64,000 nucleotides of DNA from Candidatus Thermofonsia Clade 1 bacterium (GCA_002794705.1 PGTK01000004.1:62001-126000), one strand, 5' to 3'. Positions 1-11,866 are shown, numbered from the stretch's first letter. Numbers and translations: made by a program. The notes: generated by a model not told the origin, from the letters alone.

Positions 1-40
1 TGAAGCGCGGGTTTGGCAATCGGCGCGCCTTGTTGGGAAC

Positions 41-1081
41 TTGAGCAGACGGAGTGCCGTTCTCATAGCCCTGCTTGCCGCCCTGATCGGCACGTTTTGC
101 CTCGTACTGGCAGTTGGCTCGGTCAGTGTGCCGCTAGAGGATGTGCTACGCGCCCTGTCAGGGCAAGCGACCAGCCAACCTGCCTACGCTACGATTGTGA
201 CGCAGTTCCGTATGCCGCGCGCGCTGACAGCCCTCCTTGCCGGAGCGGCGTTAGCGGTCGGTGGCGTGCAAATGCAGACCCTTTTCCGCAATCCGCTGAC
301 CGATCCGTTTGTGCTGGGCATCAGCGCTGGGGCTAGTCTAGGCGTGGCGCTAGTGGTGCTGGCTGTTGGCACGACGGGCGCCACTGTGCTAGTCGGGATC
401 GGCTTGCTGGGCGATCTGGGCTTGGCAGCGGCGGCAAGCATCGGCGCAGCGCTGATGTTGAGCCTTGTGCTGAGCTTTGCACAGCGCGCCCGCAGCATCC
501 TGACCCTTTTGATAGTCGGCTTGATGCTCGGCTACGCTGTGAGTGCTGTAGTGAGCCTGTTGCTCTACTTCAGCATCCCAGAGCGGATTCAGGCATATAT
601 CAACTGGACGTTCGGCAGTTTTGGCGGTGTGACGTGGCGACAACTGCCGATCCTCGCGCCGATCATCGTGCTCGGACTCGCGCTGAGCCTCGCGCTGATC
701 AAGCCGCTGAACGCGCTGTTGCTGGGCGAGGCATACGCACAGAGCATGGGCATCCATCTGAGGCGGGCGCGCATGGGCATCATCCTGAGTACCGCGCTGC
801 TGGCAGGCGCCGTGACCGCCTTCTGCGGACCGATAGGCTTTCTGGGCATTGCCGTACCGCACCTGAGCCGCATTCTGATCCGCACCACGGACCATCGCTG
901 GCTCTTGCCGACGGCCATGCTGCTGGGCGCTTTGATCGCCATGCTCGCCGATCTGATCGCGCAGGTGCCGGGCAGGCAGATCATCTTGCCGCTGAACGCG
1001 ATCACTGCCCTGATCGGCGCGCCCGTCGTCTTGCTGATCGTGCTAGGTCAGCGCCGCCTGCGCGACGCCTTCAGCGCATGA
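41..1081 (+). CDS. FecCD-type ABC importer permease
   Basis: This is an inner-membrane permease of the FecCD/BtuC family, which moves iron-siderophore, heme or cobalamin. The 346 residues are the usual family length and carry about nine to ten hydrophobic segments. The family core is visible as GGVQMQTLFRNPLTDPFVLGIS near residues 70-90, and GPIGFLGIAVPHLSR lies near 260-275. The start is TTG at 41; the frame stays open to the window edge, so a start further upstream is possible. The gene overlaps its ATPase by four bases (ATGA), so the two are translationally coupled. The binding protein expected upstream is outside the window. The substrate cannot be told from the sequence. Confidence 0.9.
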   Translation: MSRRSAVLIALLAALIGTFCLVLAVGSVSVPLEDVLRALSGQATSQPAYATIVTQFRMPRALTALLAGAALAVGGVQMQTLFRNPLTDPFVLGISAGASLGVALVVLAVGTTGATVLVGIGLLGDLGLAAAASIGAALMLSLVLSFAQRARSILTLLIVGLMLGYAVSAVVSLLLYFSIPERIQAYINWTFGSFGGVTWRQLPILAPIIVLGLALSLALIKPLNALLLGEAYAQSMGIHLRRARMGIILSTALLAGAVTAFCGPIGFLGIAVPHLSRILIRTTDHRWLLPTAMLLGALIAMLADLIAQVPGRQIILPLNAITALIGAPVVLLIVLGQRRLRDAFSA

Positions 1082-2073
1082 GCCAGATCGTCCTCACAGC
1101 CCAGAAATTGAGCGTCGGCTATCGGGCGGGGCGCGGCGCGCCGAAAGTCGTGCTGTGCGACCTGACCCTACAGTTAGAGCGCGGGACGCTTGTCTGTTTG
1201 ATCGGGCAGAACGGCGCGGGCAAGTCCACACTGATGCGCACGCTTGCCGCTGTGCAAAAACCGCTCTCAGGAAAGGTCTACATCGGCGCGGAGGATGTCC
1301 ATCAGCTGCCGATCAGCCGTCTAGCGCGCCTGATCAGCGTTGTGCTGACCGAACGGGCACAGACCAGTCTGCTCAGCGCCTATGAGGTGGTCTCGTTAGG
1401 GCGGCTGCCCTATACCGACTGGACGGGGCGTCTGAGTGAGGCAGATCGGGCAGTGGTGGACTGGGCGCTAGAGGCAGTTGGGGCAACTGCCCTGACTGAG
1501 CGTCCGATCAGCGAGCTGAGCGACGGCGAACGTCAAAAAGTGATGATCGGACGCGCCCTAGCGCAAGAGACGCCGCTGATCTTCCTCGATGAGCCGACCG
1601 CCTTCCTCGATCTGCCGCGCCGCGTGGAGATCATGGCGCTCTTGCGCCGTCTAGCACATCAGACGGGACGCGCCGTCTTGCTCTCAACCCATGACCTCGA
1701 TCTCGCCTTGCGCAGCGCGGATCGCATCTGGCTGCTGGATAATGACGGCAAGCTACACGCGGGCGCGCCTGAAGATTTGGTGCTGAGCGGCGCCTTTGCG
1801 CGCACCTTTGCCAGTTCGGGCGTCGCCTTTGACGCGCACAGCGGCACGTTCAAGCTGTGTACGGAGATTCGCGGCGCGCTGTGTGTGCATGGCACAGGCT
1901 TGCGGGCGCTCTGGGCGCAGCGGGCGCTAGAGCGGGCGGGCTTCATAGTGGCTGAGGGCGCCGCCGAGACCATCGAGGTGAGCGAAGCGGCTTGGCTGTG
2001 GCGCGGCGTGCGCTATGAGTCGCTTGAGAGGCTGATCGCTGCGCTGCGCGACGAAAGCGCCGATCTCAGTTGA
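1078..2073 (+). CDS. FecE/BtuD-type ABC importer ATPase
   Basis: Cytoplasmic ATPase partner of the preceding permease, 331 residues. Walker A (GQNGAGKST, near residue 43), a signature LSDGERQK near 146 and Walker B LIFLDEP are intact; the switch His is in STHDLDLAL. The ABC domain ends near residue 250. About 80 further residues (including FKLCTEIRGALCVHGTG) exceed the usual 255-270 residues of FecE-type ATPases and match a C-terminal extension seen in some cobalamin/iron ATPases (inference). The ATG start overlaps the permease stop. A perfect inverted repeat covers the stop codon. Confidence 0.9.
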   Translation: MSQIVLTAQKLSVGYRAGRGAPKVVLCDLTLQLERGTLVCLIGQNGAGKSTLMRTLAAVQKPLSGKVYIGAEDVHQLPISRLARLISVVLTERAQTSLLSAYEVVSLGRLPYTDWTGRLSEADRAVVDWALEAVGATALTERPISELSDGERQKVMIGRALAQETPLIFLDEPTAFLDLPRRVEIMALLRRLAHQTGRAVLLSTHDLDLALRSADRIWLLDNDGKLHAGAPEDLVLSGAFARTFASSGVAFDAHSGTFKLCTEIRGALCVHGTGLRALWAQRALERAGFIVAEGAAETIEVSEAAWLWRGVRYESLERLIAALRDESADLS

Positions 2074-2083
2074 GATCGGCGCT
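2056..2083. terminator. Hairpin between ABC ATPase and tRNA-His
   Basis: A 13-bp perfect inverted repeat (arms 2056-2068 and 2071-2083, centre gt) spans the stop codon of the ABC ATPase and begins just past the 3' end of the convergent tRNA gene. On the minus strand it is followed by a short TTT, on the plus strand by no T-run. It probably ends transcription from both sides. Confidence 0.6.
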
Positions 2084-2088
2084 CTGTG

Positions 2089-2161
2089 GGTGACCGGAGG
2101 GTTTCGAACCCTCGACCTTCTGGGCCACAACCAGACGTGGTACCCCTCCACCACGGCCACC
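2089..2161 (-). tRNA. tRNA-His (anticodon GTG)
   Basis: The minus strand folds into a full cloverleaf. There is an 8-bp acceptor stem including an encoded G-1 paired to C73, which is diagnostic of tRNA-His. The D arm is GTGG/CCAC, the anticodon stem TCTGG/CCAGA with loop TTGTGGC (anticodon GTG), and the T arm GAGGG-TTCGAAA-CCCTC. The 3' CCA is not encoded, so it must be added by a nucleotidyltransferase. A hairpin terminator follows directly. Confidence 0.96.
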
Positions 2162-2402
2162 ATATTCCCTTGACGCGCTCAAGTCTAGCACACTTTTTTC
2201 CGCTGCGCTAGTCTCTTTTTTGCCGAATTGACCCGCCCGCTCATCATTTTTACGGCATTTTCGCGCTCCGCTGAGATGGATCGCAGCGCAGAACACGCCT
2301 GTGCCGATGCCCGTCCCTTTGGGGAGCGCTTGTGGGCTAAAAAATCCCCTTCTGCCTTGATGAATTCACGCGACTCAGCCACTCGCGCTCTGGGCGAAAG
2401 TG

Positions 2403-2411
2403 TGTTAAAAT
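2403..2411 (+). promoter_or_regulatory. Extended -10 promoter of gyrA
   Basis: TGTTAAAAT lies 66 bases before the gyrA ATG and matches the extended -10 pattern found upstream of several genes in this window. No convincing -35 is seen. The rest of 2162-2449 holds nothing else I can support. Confidence 0.5.
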
Positions 2412-2476
2412 GAGGGCTGCGTTCTGAGACGGCACAAGCCCTGCTGTGCGTGAGTGACACTGGAAAGTTAACAGTT

Positions 2477-5137
<2,661 letters not shown>

Positions 5138-5142
5138 GCACT

Positions 5143-5559
5143 GTGTACGCTCCACCTGAGTTCAGCGCGCCGCCGCCCGCACGTCCGCCTATGGCGCAAG
5201 AGCGCACTATCGGCTTGATAGTGCTGCTCTTGCTGCTCTTCAGCTGCTTTTTCTTCGCGCTCAGCGCTGATGCGCAGCTCTTCAATCCGCTCAACACAGT
5301 TCGCCCGATCACGCAGACATGGCGCGCCCAACAAACAGGGACGCCGCGCCCGCTCCGCCCGACGCCCACTTCACGCTTTGGCAGCGGTGCCGTGCAAGAC
5401 GTACCAGTTTTACATCCTGCCCAAATCACAACTGAGGAATTGCTGCATGACGCGCCAAACGATCAGCTCTGGCTCTCACTGGGAAACTCTAGCAGGCTAC
5501 GCACGAGCCGTGCGCATCGGACGCCATATCTGGGTCAGTGGCACTACAGCAACCGATGA
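5143..5559 (+). CDS. Small single-span membrane protein, unknown
   Basis: This possible gene follows gyrA by five bases with a GTG start and encodes 138 residues. A Pro-rich N terminus is followed by one strong hydrophobic segment (about residues 23-43, LIVLLLLLFSCFFF) and then a Pro/Thr linker, which suggests an anchored extracytoplasmic protein. I recognise no family. Its last 37 codons overlap the Rid-family gene in another frame. That is an unusually long overlap, so the 3' end may be read-through after a frameshift, or the frame may not be real past about 5445. Confidence 0.45.
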   Translation: MYAPPEFSAPPPARPPMAQERTIGLIVLLLLLFSCFFFALSADAQLFNPLNTVRPITQTWRAQQTGTPRPLRPTPTSRFGSGAVQDVPVLHPAQITTEELLHDAPNDQLWLSLGNSSRLRTSRAHRTPYLGQWHYSNR

Positions 5560-5836
5560 ACACTCACAGCCTGTTGCCATCGGTGACGCCTACGAGCAAG
5601 CGCGCTACATCTTGCACAAGATCGAGCGTGCGCTCCAGGCCTGCGGTGCAACGCGGCGGGATGTTGTCCGTACGCGCATTTATCTGGTCAATCGGGCAGA
5701 TTGGCGGGCTGTGGCGCGTGCGCACGCCGAATTTTTTGGCGAGATTCGCCCTGCCAATACACTTGTCGTGGTAGCGGCGCTGATCGGCGCTGAGTATCTG
5801 GTCGAAGTTGAGGCGGAGGCATATTTGAGCGATTGA
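5447..5836 (+). CDS. Rid (YjgF/YER057c/UK114) family protein
   Basis: A 129-residue cytoplasmic protein of the Rid family, whose archetype RidA hydrolyses reactive enamine/imine intermediates of amino-acid metabolism. Family landmarks are ARAVRIGRHIWVSGTTA near the N terminus, a central DVVRTRIYLVNRADW, and the end LVEVEAEAYL. The catalytic Arg of canonical RidA (in PARS) reads PANT here, so this is probably a non-RidA subgroup without classical imine deaminase activity (inference from known family residues). The ATG at 5447 has a tgaggaat ribosome site in front. It overlaps the 3' part of the preceding frame. Confidence 0.88.
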   Translation: MTRQTISSGSHWETLAGYARAVRIGRHIWVSGTTATDEHSQPVAIGDAYEQARYILHKIERALQACGATRRDVVRTRIYLVNRADWRAVARAHAEFFGEIRPANTLVVVAALIGAEYLVEVEAEAYLSD

Positions 5837-5861
5837 ACATCTGCGAAGTGACCTAGCCGAC

Positions 5862-5891
5862 TTGACAGTCACTGTCTGATCTTGTTATACT
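5862..5891 (+). promoter_or_regulatory. Strong sigma-70-type promoter
   Basis: A perfect -35 TTGACA (5862-5867), an 18-base spacer and TATACT (5886-5891) with an upstream TG make this the best promoter in the window. The predicted start of transcription is near 5898. This excludes a translation start at 5893 and supports the ATG at 5923. Confidence 0.85.
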
Positions 5892-5922
5892 TATGCTAGC
5901 GTTGGCTACGGGAGAAACGCAA

Positions 5923-6858
5923 ATGAAACGCTTTTTAGTGCTCTTCGTGGTTTTTACAGCCCTGTTGACTAGCTTTGCCACAACGCCCACCCTGACTCAT
6001 GCGCAAGGCTGCACAGTCACTTTTACAGGCACGTACACCAATCCTTTCCCTCTCTCTGTTCCCGGTGTTGTCGAGATCAGAACAGCGCCGCCGCCTGGCG
6101 GCACGGTCTTGGCTTCACAGCCAATTACTATCCCGCCAAGCACCACCTCTACCCAGACCTTTACTCTGACGCTGCCCTCGCCTTACACGGGACCTGTTTA
6201 CGGAAGAATTTATAGCAACTTTACATTCGGTGGATTTACATTCACGAATGACACGGTTGCCGGTCCGCTCACCACAAGTTGCGGTGGGGTCAGTACGCTA
6301 GAGACGTGCGTCGTCACCTTTGATGTCACGTATACCAAGCCACCGGGCAATCCACCTAGCACTGCCACAGTAGAGCTACGCACGGCGCCCGGCGGCGGCG
6401 GGACTCTGCTCGGTTCAGCCTCGATCAACTATCCCGCCACAGGTGCTACGCCCGTAACCTTCACGAATACGGTCAGCATTGGCGTGCCAAGCGGCACTTA
6501 TGGCGGCGTCTGGGCGTATGTGATTGGGGCAGGCGGCGCTGGCACAGGCGATCTCGGTCCGCTGCAGGCAAATTGTGGGGCGGTCTTGGGTTGCTTTAAC
6601 TTGGTAGGCGCAGGGCAAGGCAAGCTAGTGCGTCCGACGCCGCTCTACTGGGCGCCACGCCCTGAGGCAGCCAGCAAGATTGTGCTTGATGTAGCGCCCG
6701 ATGCTAAGACCTACTGGGTGCTGGGCGTAGATGCAACGCGACGCTTCTATAAGATTGTGATTGCCTGCGGCACGTACTGGGTGCCTGTGGAGACAATGAT
6801 CCCGAACCCCGATGACGTCTGGCGCAGCGCGCCGCTGCCTGACCGCGTAGTAGACTAG
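5923..6858 (+). CDS. Secreted protein with two beta-sandwich repeats
   Basis: A 311-residue secreted protein of unknown function. A Sec signal peptide (MKRFLVLFVVFTALLTSF) has a likely cut after THAQ. Two related repeats of about 95 residues follow; each opens with C-V/T-V-TF and holds a VE(I/L)RTAP..GGT motif, as in an Ig-like beta sandwich. The last 85 residues (GCFNLVGAGQGKLVRPTPLYWAP onward) resemble an SH3-like domain. ATG at 5923 has GGAGAAACGCAA in front and lies just after the strong promoter. An intrinsic terminator follows, so this is a one-gene transcript, and it is probably well expressed. Confidence 0.85.
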   Translation: MKRFLVLFVVFTALLTSFATTPTLTHAQGCTVTFTGTYTNPFPLSVPGVVEIRTAPPPGGTVLASQPITIPPSTTSTQTFTLTLPSPYTGPVYGRIYSNFTFGGFTFTNDTVAGPLTTSCGGVSTLETCVVTFDVTYTKPPGNPPSTATVELRTAPGGGGTLLGSASINYPATGATPVTFTNTVSIGVPSGTYGGVWAYVIGAGGAGTGDLGPLQANCGAVLGCFNLVGAGQGKLVRPTPLYWAPRPEAASKIVLDVAPDAKTYWVLGVDATRRFYKIVIACGTYWVPVETMIPNPDDVWRSAPLPDRVVD

Positions 6859-6871
6859 CCCTGAACGCTCT

Positions 6872-6905
6872 GCCTGCTCAGGTCACACGCCTGAGCAGGC
6901 TTTTT
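6872..6905 (+). terminator. Intrinsic terminator of the secreted-protein gene
   Basis: An 11-bp perfect stem (6872-6882 with 6890-6900), a 7-base loop and TTTTT at 6901-6905 follow the stop codon by 13 bases. Confidence 0.9.
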
Positions 6906-6917
6906 CCCGCCTCGCTG

Positions 6918-8222
6918 CTACGATCCGACTTGTGGGAATAACAGCAGGCTCTCGACTGCCTCCAGCGTCGGCTCAATGACGCGCAAGCTGTTGGCGAAGT
7001 TGCTCTGTATGCCCTCTAGCGCGCCTTGATGGTAGTTCATGATGATCTCAGGGTCTTTCAGCACGTGACCCGTCAGCACAGCGACCACGTCTTCATCGGC
7101 ACGGATGATGCCGCTTGCGATCAGCTTGCGCACGCCTGCCACGCTCGCCGCTGAGGCAGGCTCACAGCCGATGCCCGCTGAATCTACCATTGCCTTGGCG
7201 TCCAGAATCTCTTGGTCGCTGACCGCCTCAACTGTGCCGTCGGTCAGCTCAATGGCGCGGCGCGCCTTGACAAAACTGGCAGGGTTGCCGATCTTGATCG
7301 CCGTCGCCAAAGTCTGCGCCTTGACCTGAGGACGAGTCGTGAAGCCTTCGCGGTAGCTCTGATAGAAGGGCGCGGCGCCCTCAGCTTGAATCACGGCAAG
7401 GCGCGGCAAGCGATCAATCAAGCCGAGCGCGTGCAGTTCGCTCAATCCCTTGCCAAAAGCAGAGACGTTGCCCAAGTTGCCGCCCGGCAAGACGATCCAA
7501 TCGGGGACGCGCCAACGGCGCTGCTGCAATAGCTCAAAGGCAATGGTCTTTTGCCCTTCCAAGCGGAACGGATTGACCGAGTTCAGCAGATAGATGCCCA
7601 ATTGACGGCTCGCCTTGCGCACCAGCTCTAGACAGGCGTCGAAGTCGCCGCGCACCTGCACATTCAACGCGCCATAAGCGACCGATTGTGCCAATTTGCC
7701 CGCCGCGATGTTGCCATACGGGAAGAAAACCAGTGCCTGCAAGCCCGCAAGGGCGCAGTAGGAAGACATCGAAGCGGAAGTGTTGCCCGTTGAGGCGCAT
7801 AGCGCGCTCGTAGCGCCGACCAGCTTAGCGTGCGTCACGCCGCCGGTCATGCCGCGATCCTTGAACGATCCCGTCGGATTTTCGCCCTCATGCTTGAGCC
7901 AAAAGGCGCGGCTGCCCACCCACGCCGCTAACTTGGCAGGTGCGCGGTAGAGCGTGGTGTTGCCTTCGCCGCGCGTCACGATCTGCTCATCGGCGACTGA
8001 GGGAAAGACCAACTCTTTGAAGCGCCACACGCCGCTGTTGTAAGGCGGCTCAAGGGCGCCAAGGCGCGAGTCAAACAACTCGCGGCTGATGTGCGGACGC
8101 AAGCGCTCAAGGTCATGCACCACGTCCAGCAGACCGCCGCAGCGGCTGCAGACGTAGACAGGCTCATCGAGCGGATGCTCGTAGCCGCAAGCGATGCATT
8201 TCAAGACGCTGAGCGCAGTCAT
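6918..8222 (-). CDS. thrC: Threonine synthase
   Basis: PLP enzyme converting O-phosphohomoserine to threonine. The 434 residues begin with a zinc-ribbon of four cysteines (C9, C12, C25, C28), common in bacterial threonine synthases of this subgroup. The Schiff-base lysine is K121 in GSFKDRG. The phosphate-binding [13 protein letters not shown] and the partner loop STGNTSAS are present. The start ATG overlaps the stop of pheA (ATGA), so the two are coupled. Placing aromatic and threonine synthesis genes in one operon is a local arrangement; no attenuator is visible. Confidence 0.95.
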   Translation of the reverse strand: MTALSVLKCIACGYEHPLDEPVYVCSRCGGLLDVVHDLERLRPHISRELFDSRLGALEPPYNSGVWRFKELVFPSVADEQIVTRGEGNTTLYRAPAKLAAWVGSRAFWLKHEGENPTGSFKDRGMTGGVTHAKLVGATSALCASTGNTSASMSSYCALAGLQALVFFPYGNIAAGKLAQSVAYGALNVQVRGDFDACLELVRKASRQLGIYLLNSVNPFRLEGQKTIAFELLQQRRWRVPDWIVLPGGNLGNVSAFGKGLSELHALGLIDRLPRLAVIQAEGAAPFYQSYREGFTTRPQVKAQTLATAIKIGNPASFVKARRAIELTDGTVEAVSDQEILDAKAMVDSAGIGCEPASAASVAGVRKLIASGIIRADEDVVAVLTGHVLKDPEIIMNYHQGALEGIQSNFANSLRVIEPTLEAVESLLLFPQVGS

Positions 8223-9091
8223 GGCGTGTCCTTTTCATCGCCTGAGGTTTGCATGGGCTGTGGGGCTGCAGGATACGATCCGAGCAGCTTGAGCAGAGCA
8301 GCACGGCGCATTAAGTCCATCAGGGCGGCTTCCACATGCGGCTCTGAGGCGTGACCCTCAAAATCCGTGTAAAAGTAGTACTGCCACGGTTTGTTGCGGC
8401 GCGGGCGCGACTCGATCTTGGTCAAATTGACGCCGCGTGTGGCAAACGCGCCCAGACATTCATGCAAGGCGCCGGGCTTATCGCGCACAGCGAACACAAC
8501 GCTGGTCTTATTGCGCGCAGCAGGCGGCGGATCGCCCAAGCCGATCACGAAAAAGCGCGTGTAGTTGAACGTCTCATCTTCAATGCCGTAGTCCAGCTGC
8601 TCTAGACCGTAGAGCTTGCCTGCTAGGGCGCTAGCGATGCAGGCAGTGTGCGGCTCAGGCTTGGCGGCGAGATCGCGGGCGCTGCCGGCTGTATCGAAGT
8701 GCGAGATCGGCTGAAAGCCGCGCCGCTTCAAATAGCGCTCACATTGCGCTAACGCCTGCGGATGCGAGCGCACATAGCGCACATCGCTCAGGCGCATGCC
8801 CTGCGGAGCTAGGAGCGCGTGCCGCACATGCAAGATCACCTCCGCCTGAATGCGCAGATCGTACTCCATCAGCAGCTCATAAGCAGTGGCGACCGTACCA
8901 GCCAATGAATTCTCCACAGGCTGCATTCCATGCGTGGCACGGCGGCTCTCCACGGCGCGGAAGAGATCCTCAAACGACTCGCACGGCAGAGTCTGGACAT
9001 TTTCGCCGAAGTGCTGACGGCACGCCTCCTCCGAGTAGGCGCCATGCACGCCCTGAAAAGCTACGATGATCGGCTCAGCGGCGTTAGACAC
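8219..9091 (-). CDS. pheA: Prephenate dehydratase
   Basis: Converts prephenate to phenylpyruvate for phenylalanine synthesis. The 290 residues hold a PDT domain (N-terminal [13 protein letters not shown], central [10 protein letters not shown], catalytic NYTRFFVIG) and a C-terminal ACT domain with PGALHECL and KIESRP, the two motifs that bind phenylalanine. Feedback inhibition by phenylalanine is therefore expected. No chorismate mutase domain is present. It lies 20 bases after the metallo-beta-lactamase gene and is coupled to thrC. Confidence 0.95.
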   Translation of the reverse strand: MSNAAEPIIVAFQGVHGAYSEEACRQHFGENVQTLPCESFEDLFRAVESRRATHGMQPVENSLAGTVATAYELLMEYDLRIQAEVILHVRHALLAPQGMRLSDVRYVRSHPQALAQCERYLKRRGFQPISHFDTAGSARDLAAKPEPHTACIASALAGKLYGLEQLDYGIEDETFNYTRFFVIGLGDPPPAARNKTSVVFAVRDKPGALHECLGAFATRGVNLTKIESRPRRNKPWQYYFYTDFEGHASEPHVEAALMDLMRRAALLKLLGSYPAAPQPMQTSGDEKDTP

Positions 9092-9111
9092 GCGAACTTG
9101 CTCCCTTCAGA

Positions 9112-9975
9112 CTAATCGTAGGCAGTGATCTCAGGCACGACTCGCGCTTTACCGTCTACCATGCGGTAGCGCCCCGCGATCATGGTCGGATCGTGCGGGA
9201 AGATGAGCAGCGCGCCCGTCTCAAGCGCCCAGCGCTGCCAGACGCGCTTCGATTCAAGCGTGTAGAGCGGCTCAACATCGTAAGCAGTCATCCAGCCCAG
9301 CCGCTCAAAATGAATGCTGTAAGAGGCAAGGTCGCTGACAAAAAGCGCCTGTTCACCGTTGCTCTCAAGGCGCACCATCATCATGGCGGGCGTGTGTCCG
9401 CGTGCCACAATCCCGTGAATGCCGCGCATGATCTCAGTATCGCCGTCTAGCAAGCGCATCTGCCCCGACTCGACCAGTGGCTGATAATTGACCGAGAAAT
9501 ATGTGCCGCGTGTGCGCTCATTGGGTTTCATAGCGTCTTCATATTCGCGGCGCTGCACAACGTATTCGGCGTTCGGAAAAGTCGGGACGATTCCGCGCAT
9601 ATCGGGCGTGAAAACCGTGTTGCCAGCGCAATGATCGGCGTGCAAATGCGTATTGATGACCAAATCCACGTCTTCAGGCTTCACGCCATGCCGCGCCAGA
9701 CTCGCCACCAAGCCCTCGCCCTCGCGCACGACCAAGCGCCAATTGGCACGCGCCCTATCGTCCAGCTTAGTGCCCAATCCCGTCTCAATCACGACGATCT
9801 TGCCGCCTGTGCGCACCAGCAAGCACGTCATCGGCATTGGCACGAGATTATCTTCATCAGGCTTCACAAAGTGCTTGAACAAGGCACGCGGCACCAAGCC
9901 AAAGACGCCGCCCGCGTCCACATGCGTTGTGCCGTCATTTAGAAAGGCGATTTGCATCTCGCCTAGGGTGATCAT
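9112..9975 (-). CDS. Metallo-beta-lactamase-fold hydrolase
   Basis: A 287-residue cytoplasmic hydrolase of the metallo-beta-lactamase superfamily. The metal motif THLHADHCAGN is clear, a second histidine is in GIVARGHTPAMM, and the bridging aspartate is in LFVSDLASY. The arrangement resembles lactonase-like members (AttM/AiiA type), but the substrate cannot be told. I chose the ATG at 9975 (MITLGEMQ); a TTG at 10023 lies in the likely promoter or terminator region. It heads the run MBL-pheA-thrC on the minus strand. Confidence 0.85.
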   Translation of the reverse strand: MITLGEMQIAFLNDGTTHVDAGGVFGLVPRALFKHFVKPDEDNLVPMPMTCLLVRTGGKIVVIETGLGTKLDDRARANWRLVVREGEGLVASLARHGVKPEDVDLVINTHLHADHCAGNTVFTPDMRGIVPTFPNAEYVVQRREYEDAMKPNERTRGTYFSVNYQPLVESGQMRLLDGDTEIMRGIHGIVARGHTPAMMMVRLESNGEQALFVSDLASYSIHFERLGWMTAYDVEPLYTLESKRVWQRWALETGALLIFPHDPTMIAGRYRMVDGKARVVPEITAYD

Positions 9976-10021
9976 CGAAGTCTGCCTATCTATATGTGCT
10001 ATAAAGTGAGCCGAGTCTAGC

Positions 10022-10040
10022 AAAAAGGCGCAGCCCTTTC
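10022..10040 (-). terminator. Possible terminator of rnd
   Basis: Just after the rnd stop, the minus strand has AAAGG-gctgcg-CCTTT followed by more T (TTTTTGC). The stem is short (5 bp) but the U-tract is good. Confidence 0.45.
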
Positions 10041-10046
10041 AAGCGG

Positions 10047-11192
10047 CTAGGCATCCTCTGGCACGCTTGAGAGCACCTGTAAAATCTCAGCGCCGTATTG
10101 GGCGCGCCGCCACGCGCCCAGACTCGGCACATTGGCAAGGTCTTCAAGGCTGCGCGGCGGATTTTCCGCCATTGCCCAGAGCGCCTCACGCGGCACGATC
10201 ACGTCGCTCTCGACGCCACGCGCCACTGCCCGATTCTTGCGCCACTCGCGCAGAGCATTGTAGCGCGCCAAAACGACGGCATCGCGCTGCGCCTGCTCCG
10301 GACGGACGGGCAAAGGCGCACGCTTGCCCGTCCCAATTGCCTCAAGGATCGCTGCGCCGCTCTGCGCCACCAGCCAATCTGCCACGCCGCTCACAGCGCG
10401 CAACTCAGCCAGAGTCTGGGGCGGGTGCGCCGCCAACTGGGCGAGCGTCTCATCAGTCAGCACCTTGAAAGGCGGGAGGTCGCGGGCTTGTGCCACTTGA
10501 TCGCGCAGGAGGTATAGCTCACGCAGAATCGCCATCTGGCGGAGCGAAAAATCGCGGGCATGGCTGATATACCAAAAGCCGTTCGGATCAAATTGCGCCT
10601 GCACCTGCTGGACGTTAGTGAGCTGCTCAAAAATTTCAGCCGCCTCTGCTGAGCAGCCGCGCTCCGCCAATTGCGCGCCCAAAATATCCCGTAGGGCAGG
10701 TAGGTAGTGCGTATCCATGCGCGCATAGTCCAGCTGCTCAGGCGGCAAAGGACGCGCCGCCCAGTTCGCCCGCTGATGGCGCTTATCCAGCTTCACGCCG
10801 AAGAATTCCTCTAGCATGGCGGCTAAGCCAAGCGCCTTGCGCCCCAAAATGCGCGCCGCTGCAGCTGTATCAAAAATATTAGTGAAACGGAAGCCGAAGT
10901 CGCGGCGCAGCACCATGATGTCATTTTCAGCGGCGTGCAGCACTTTCTCGATCTGTGGCGCAGCGAAAAGGGCGCCAAGCGGCGCCAAATCGCTCAGGGC
11001 AAACGGATCAACGATGTAGTCAGCGCTGCGCGTAGAAAGCTGGATCAAGCAGACGCGCTCACGGTAAGCGTAGAGACTGTTCGACTCGGTATCAACTGCG
11101 ATCAGCGGCTCTTGAGCAAGGCGCTCAACCAGCTGATGGAGGTCAGGCGCGTGCGTAATGACGGTCGGTGGCGGCAATTTGGCGTCAGGCAT
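10047..11192 (-). CDS. rnd: Ribonuclease D
   Basis: A 3'-5' exoribonuclease of the DEDDy family that trims tRNA and other small RNA 3' ends. The 381 residues show all acidic residues: D34 and E36 (DTES), D91 (ENDIM), and Y156..D160 (YARMDTHYL). Two HRDC helical domains follow (about 210-290 and 310-375). An extended -10 promoter precedes the ATG, and a short terminator-like hairpin follows. Length and domain order fit bacterial RNase D. Confidence 0.93.
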   Translation of the reverse strand: MPDAKLPPPTVITHAPDLHQLVERLAQEPLIAVDTESNSLYAYRERVCLIQLSTRSADYIVDPFALSDLAPLGALFAAPQIEKVLHAAENDIMVLRRDFGFRFTNIFDTAAAARILGRKALGLAAMLEEFFGVKLDKRHQRANWAARPLPPEQLDYARMDTHYLPALRDILGAQLAERGCSAEAAEIFEQLTNVQQVQAQFDPNGFWYISHARDFSLRQMAILRELYLLRDQVAQARDLPPFKVLTDETLAQLAAHPPQTLAELRAVSGVADWLVAQSGAAILEAIGTGKRAPLPVRPEQAQRDAVVLARYNALREWRKNRAVARGVESDVIVPREALWAMAENPPRSLEDLANVPSLGAWRRAQYGAEILQVLSSVPEDA

Positions 11193-11235
11193 GACGGGCG
11201 CTCTCTATGCAGCGATGTGGCGGCGCTCAAGCCCA

Positions 11236-11244
11236 AGTATAACA
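11236..11244 (-). promoter_or_regulatory. Extended -10 promoter of rnd
   Basis: The minus strand reads TGTTATACT about 45 bases before the rnd ATG. No clear -35 is seen. Confidence 0.6.
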
Positions 11245-11272
11245 CCTTTTTTCACAAAATATGTTGGAAAAT

Positions 11273-11857
11273 CTAGAGTGTAAAAAGCTCAGCAAGTAGC
11301 AAGCGGAAATCAGGCAACAGATCGTCAGCTGTGAGCACATCCGCAGCGCCTAGCACGGTCGCTTGGTTGCTGCCGCGCTGATAGACGGTCACCTGTGACA
11401 CCTGCGGATCAACAATCCAGATTAGGCGCACGCCTAGTGCCGAATAGCGGCTCACCTTGCGTGCTACGTCGCTGTGACGGTCATGCGGCGATAGCACCTC
11501 AGCCACCAGCGCAGGAATCAGCGGTGCTGGGCGCGTAGCGATCAGCGTTCTATCAGCGCATAGCGCTTTGAACGCCGCACTATCAAACACTGCGAGGTCA
11601 GGCACAAACGAATCAGTCAGCCAGTTGCTGGCAGCCTGATCAGGCGCAATGAACGTCGTCTCGCTGAAGACTTCCCACGAGTCGCCTGCTGCAGCGCTGA
11701 GCGCAAACAAGAGCCGCCTGATCACAATGCTGTGCAGCAACATACTCGGACTCATCAGGCAGACCTCGCCGTCAAGCAGCTCAAAGGGACGTTCTGCGCT
11801 GCGCTCAAGATATTCCTCAAGCGCCATGCCGCGCCGCGCCGCAATCTGTTCGCTCAT
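11273..11857 (-). CDS. Uma2 (DUF820) family restriction-like endonuclease fold protein
   Basis: A 194-residue member of the Uma2 family, a PD-(D/E)XK-fold family expanded in cyanobacteria and Chloroflexota whose cellular role is not settled. Landmarks are ELLDGEVCLMSPS, FVPDLAVF, PALVAEVLSPHDR and K..RYSALGVRLIWIVDP, which place the presumed catalytic D, E and K. ATG at 11857 has GGGAGGT in front. It stands alone between the ftsH terminator and rnd. Confidence 0.85.
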   Translation of the reverse strand: MSEQIAARRGMALEEYLERSAERPFELLDGEVCLMSPSMLLHSIVIRRLLFALSAAAGDSWEVFSETTFIAPDQAASNWLTDSFVPDLAVFDSAAFKALCADRTLIATRPAPLIPALVAEVLSPHDRHSDVARKVSRYSALGVRLIWIVDPQVSQVTVYQRGSNQATVLGAADVLTADDLLPDFRLLLAELFTL

Positions 11858-11866
11858 GGGCGACCT

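Noticed and set aside
13..336. Open frame of 107 codons at the window start
   Set aside because: It lies fully within the FecCD permease in another frame; the permease has clear family motifs.
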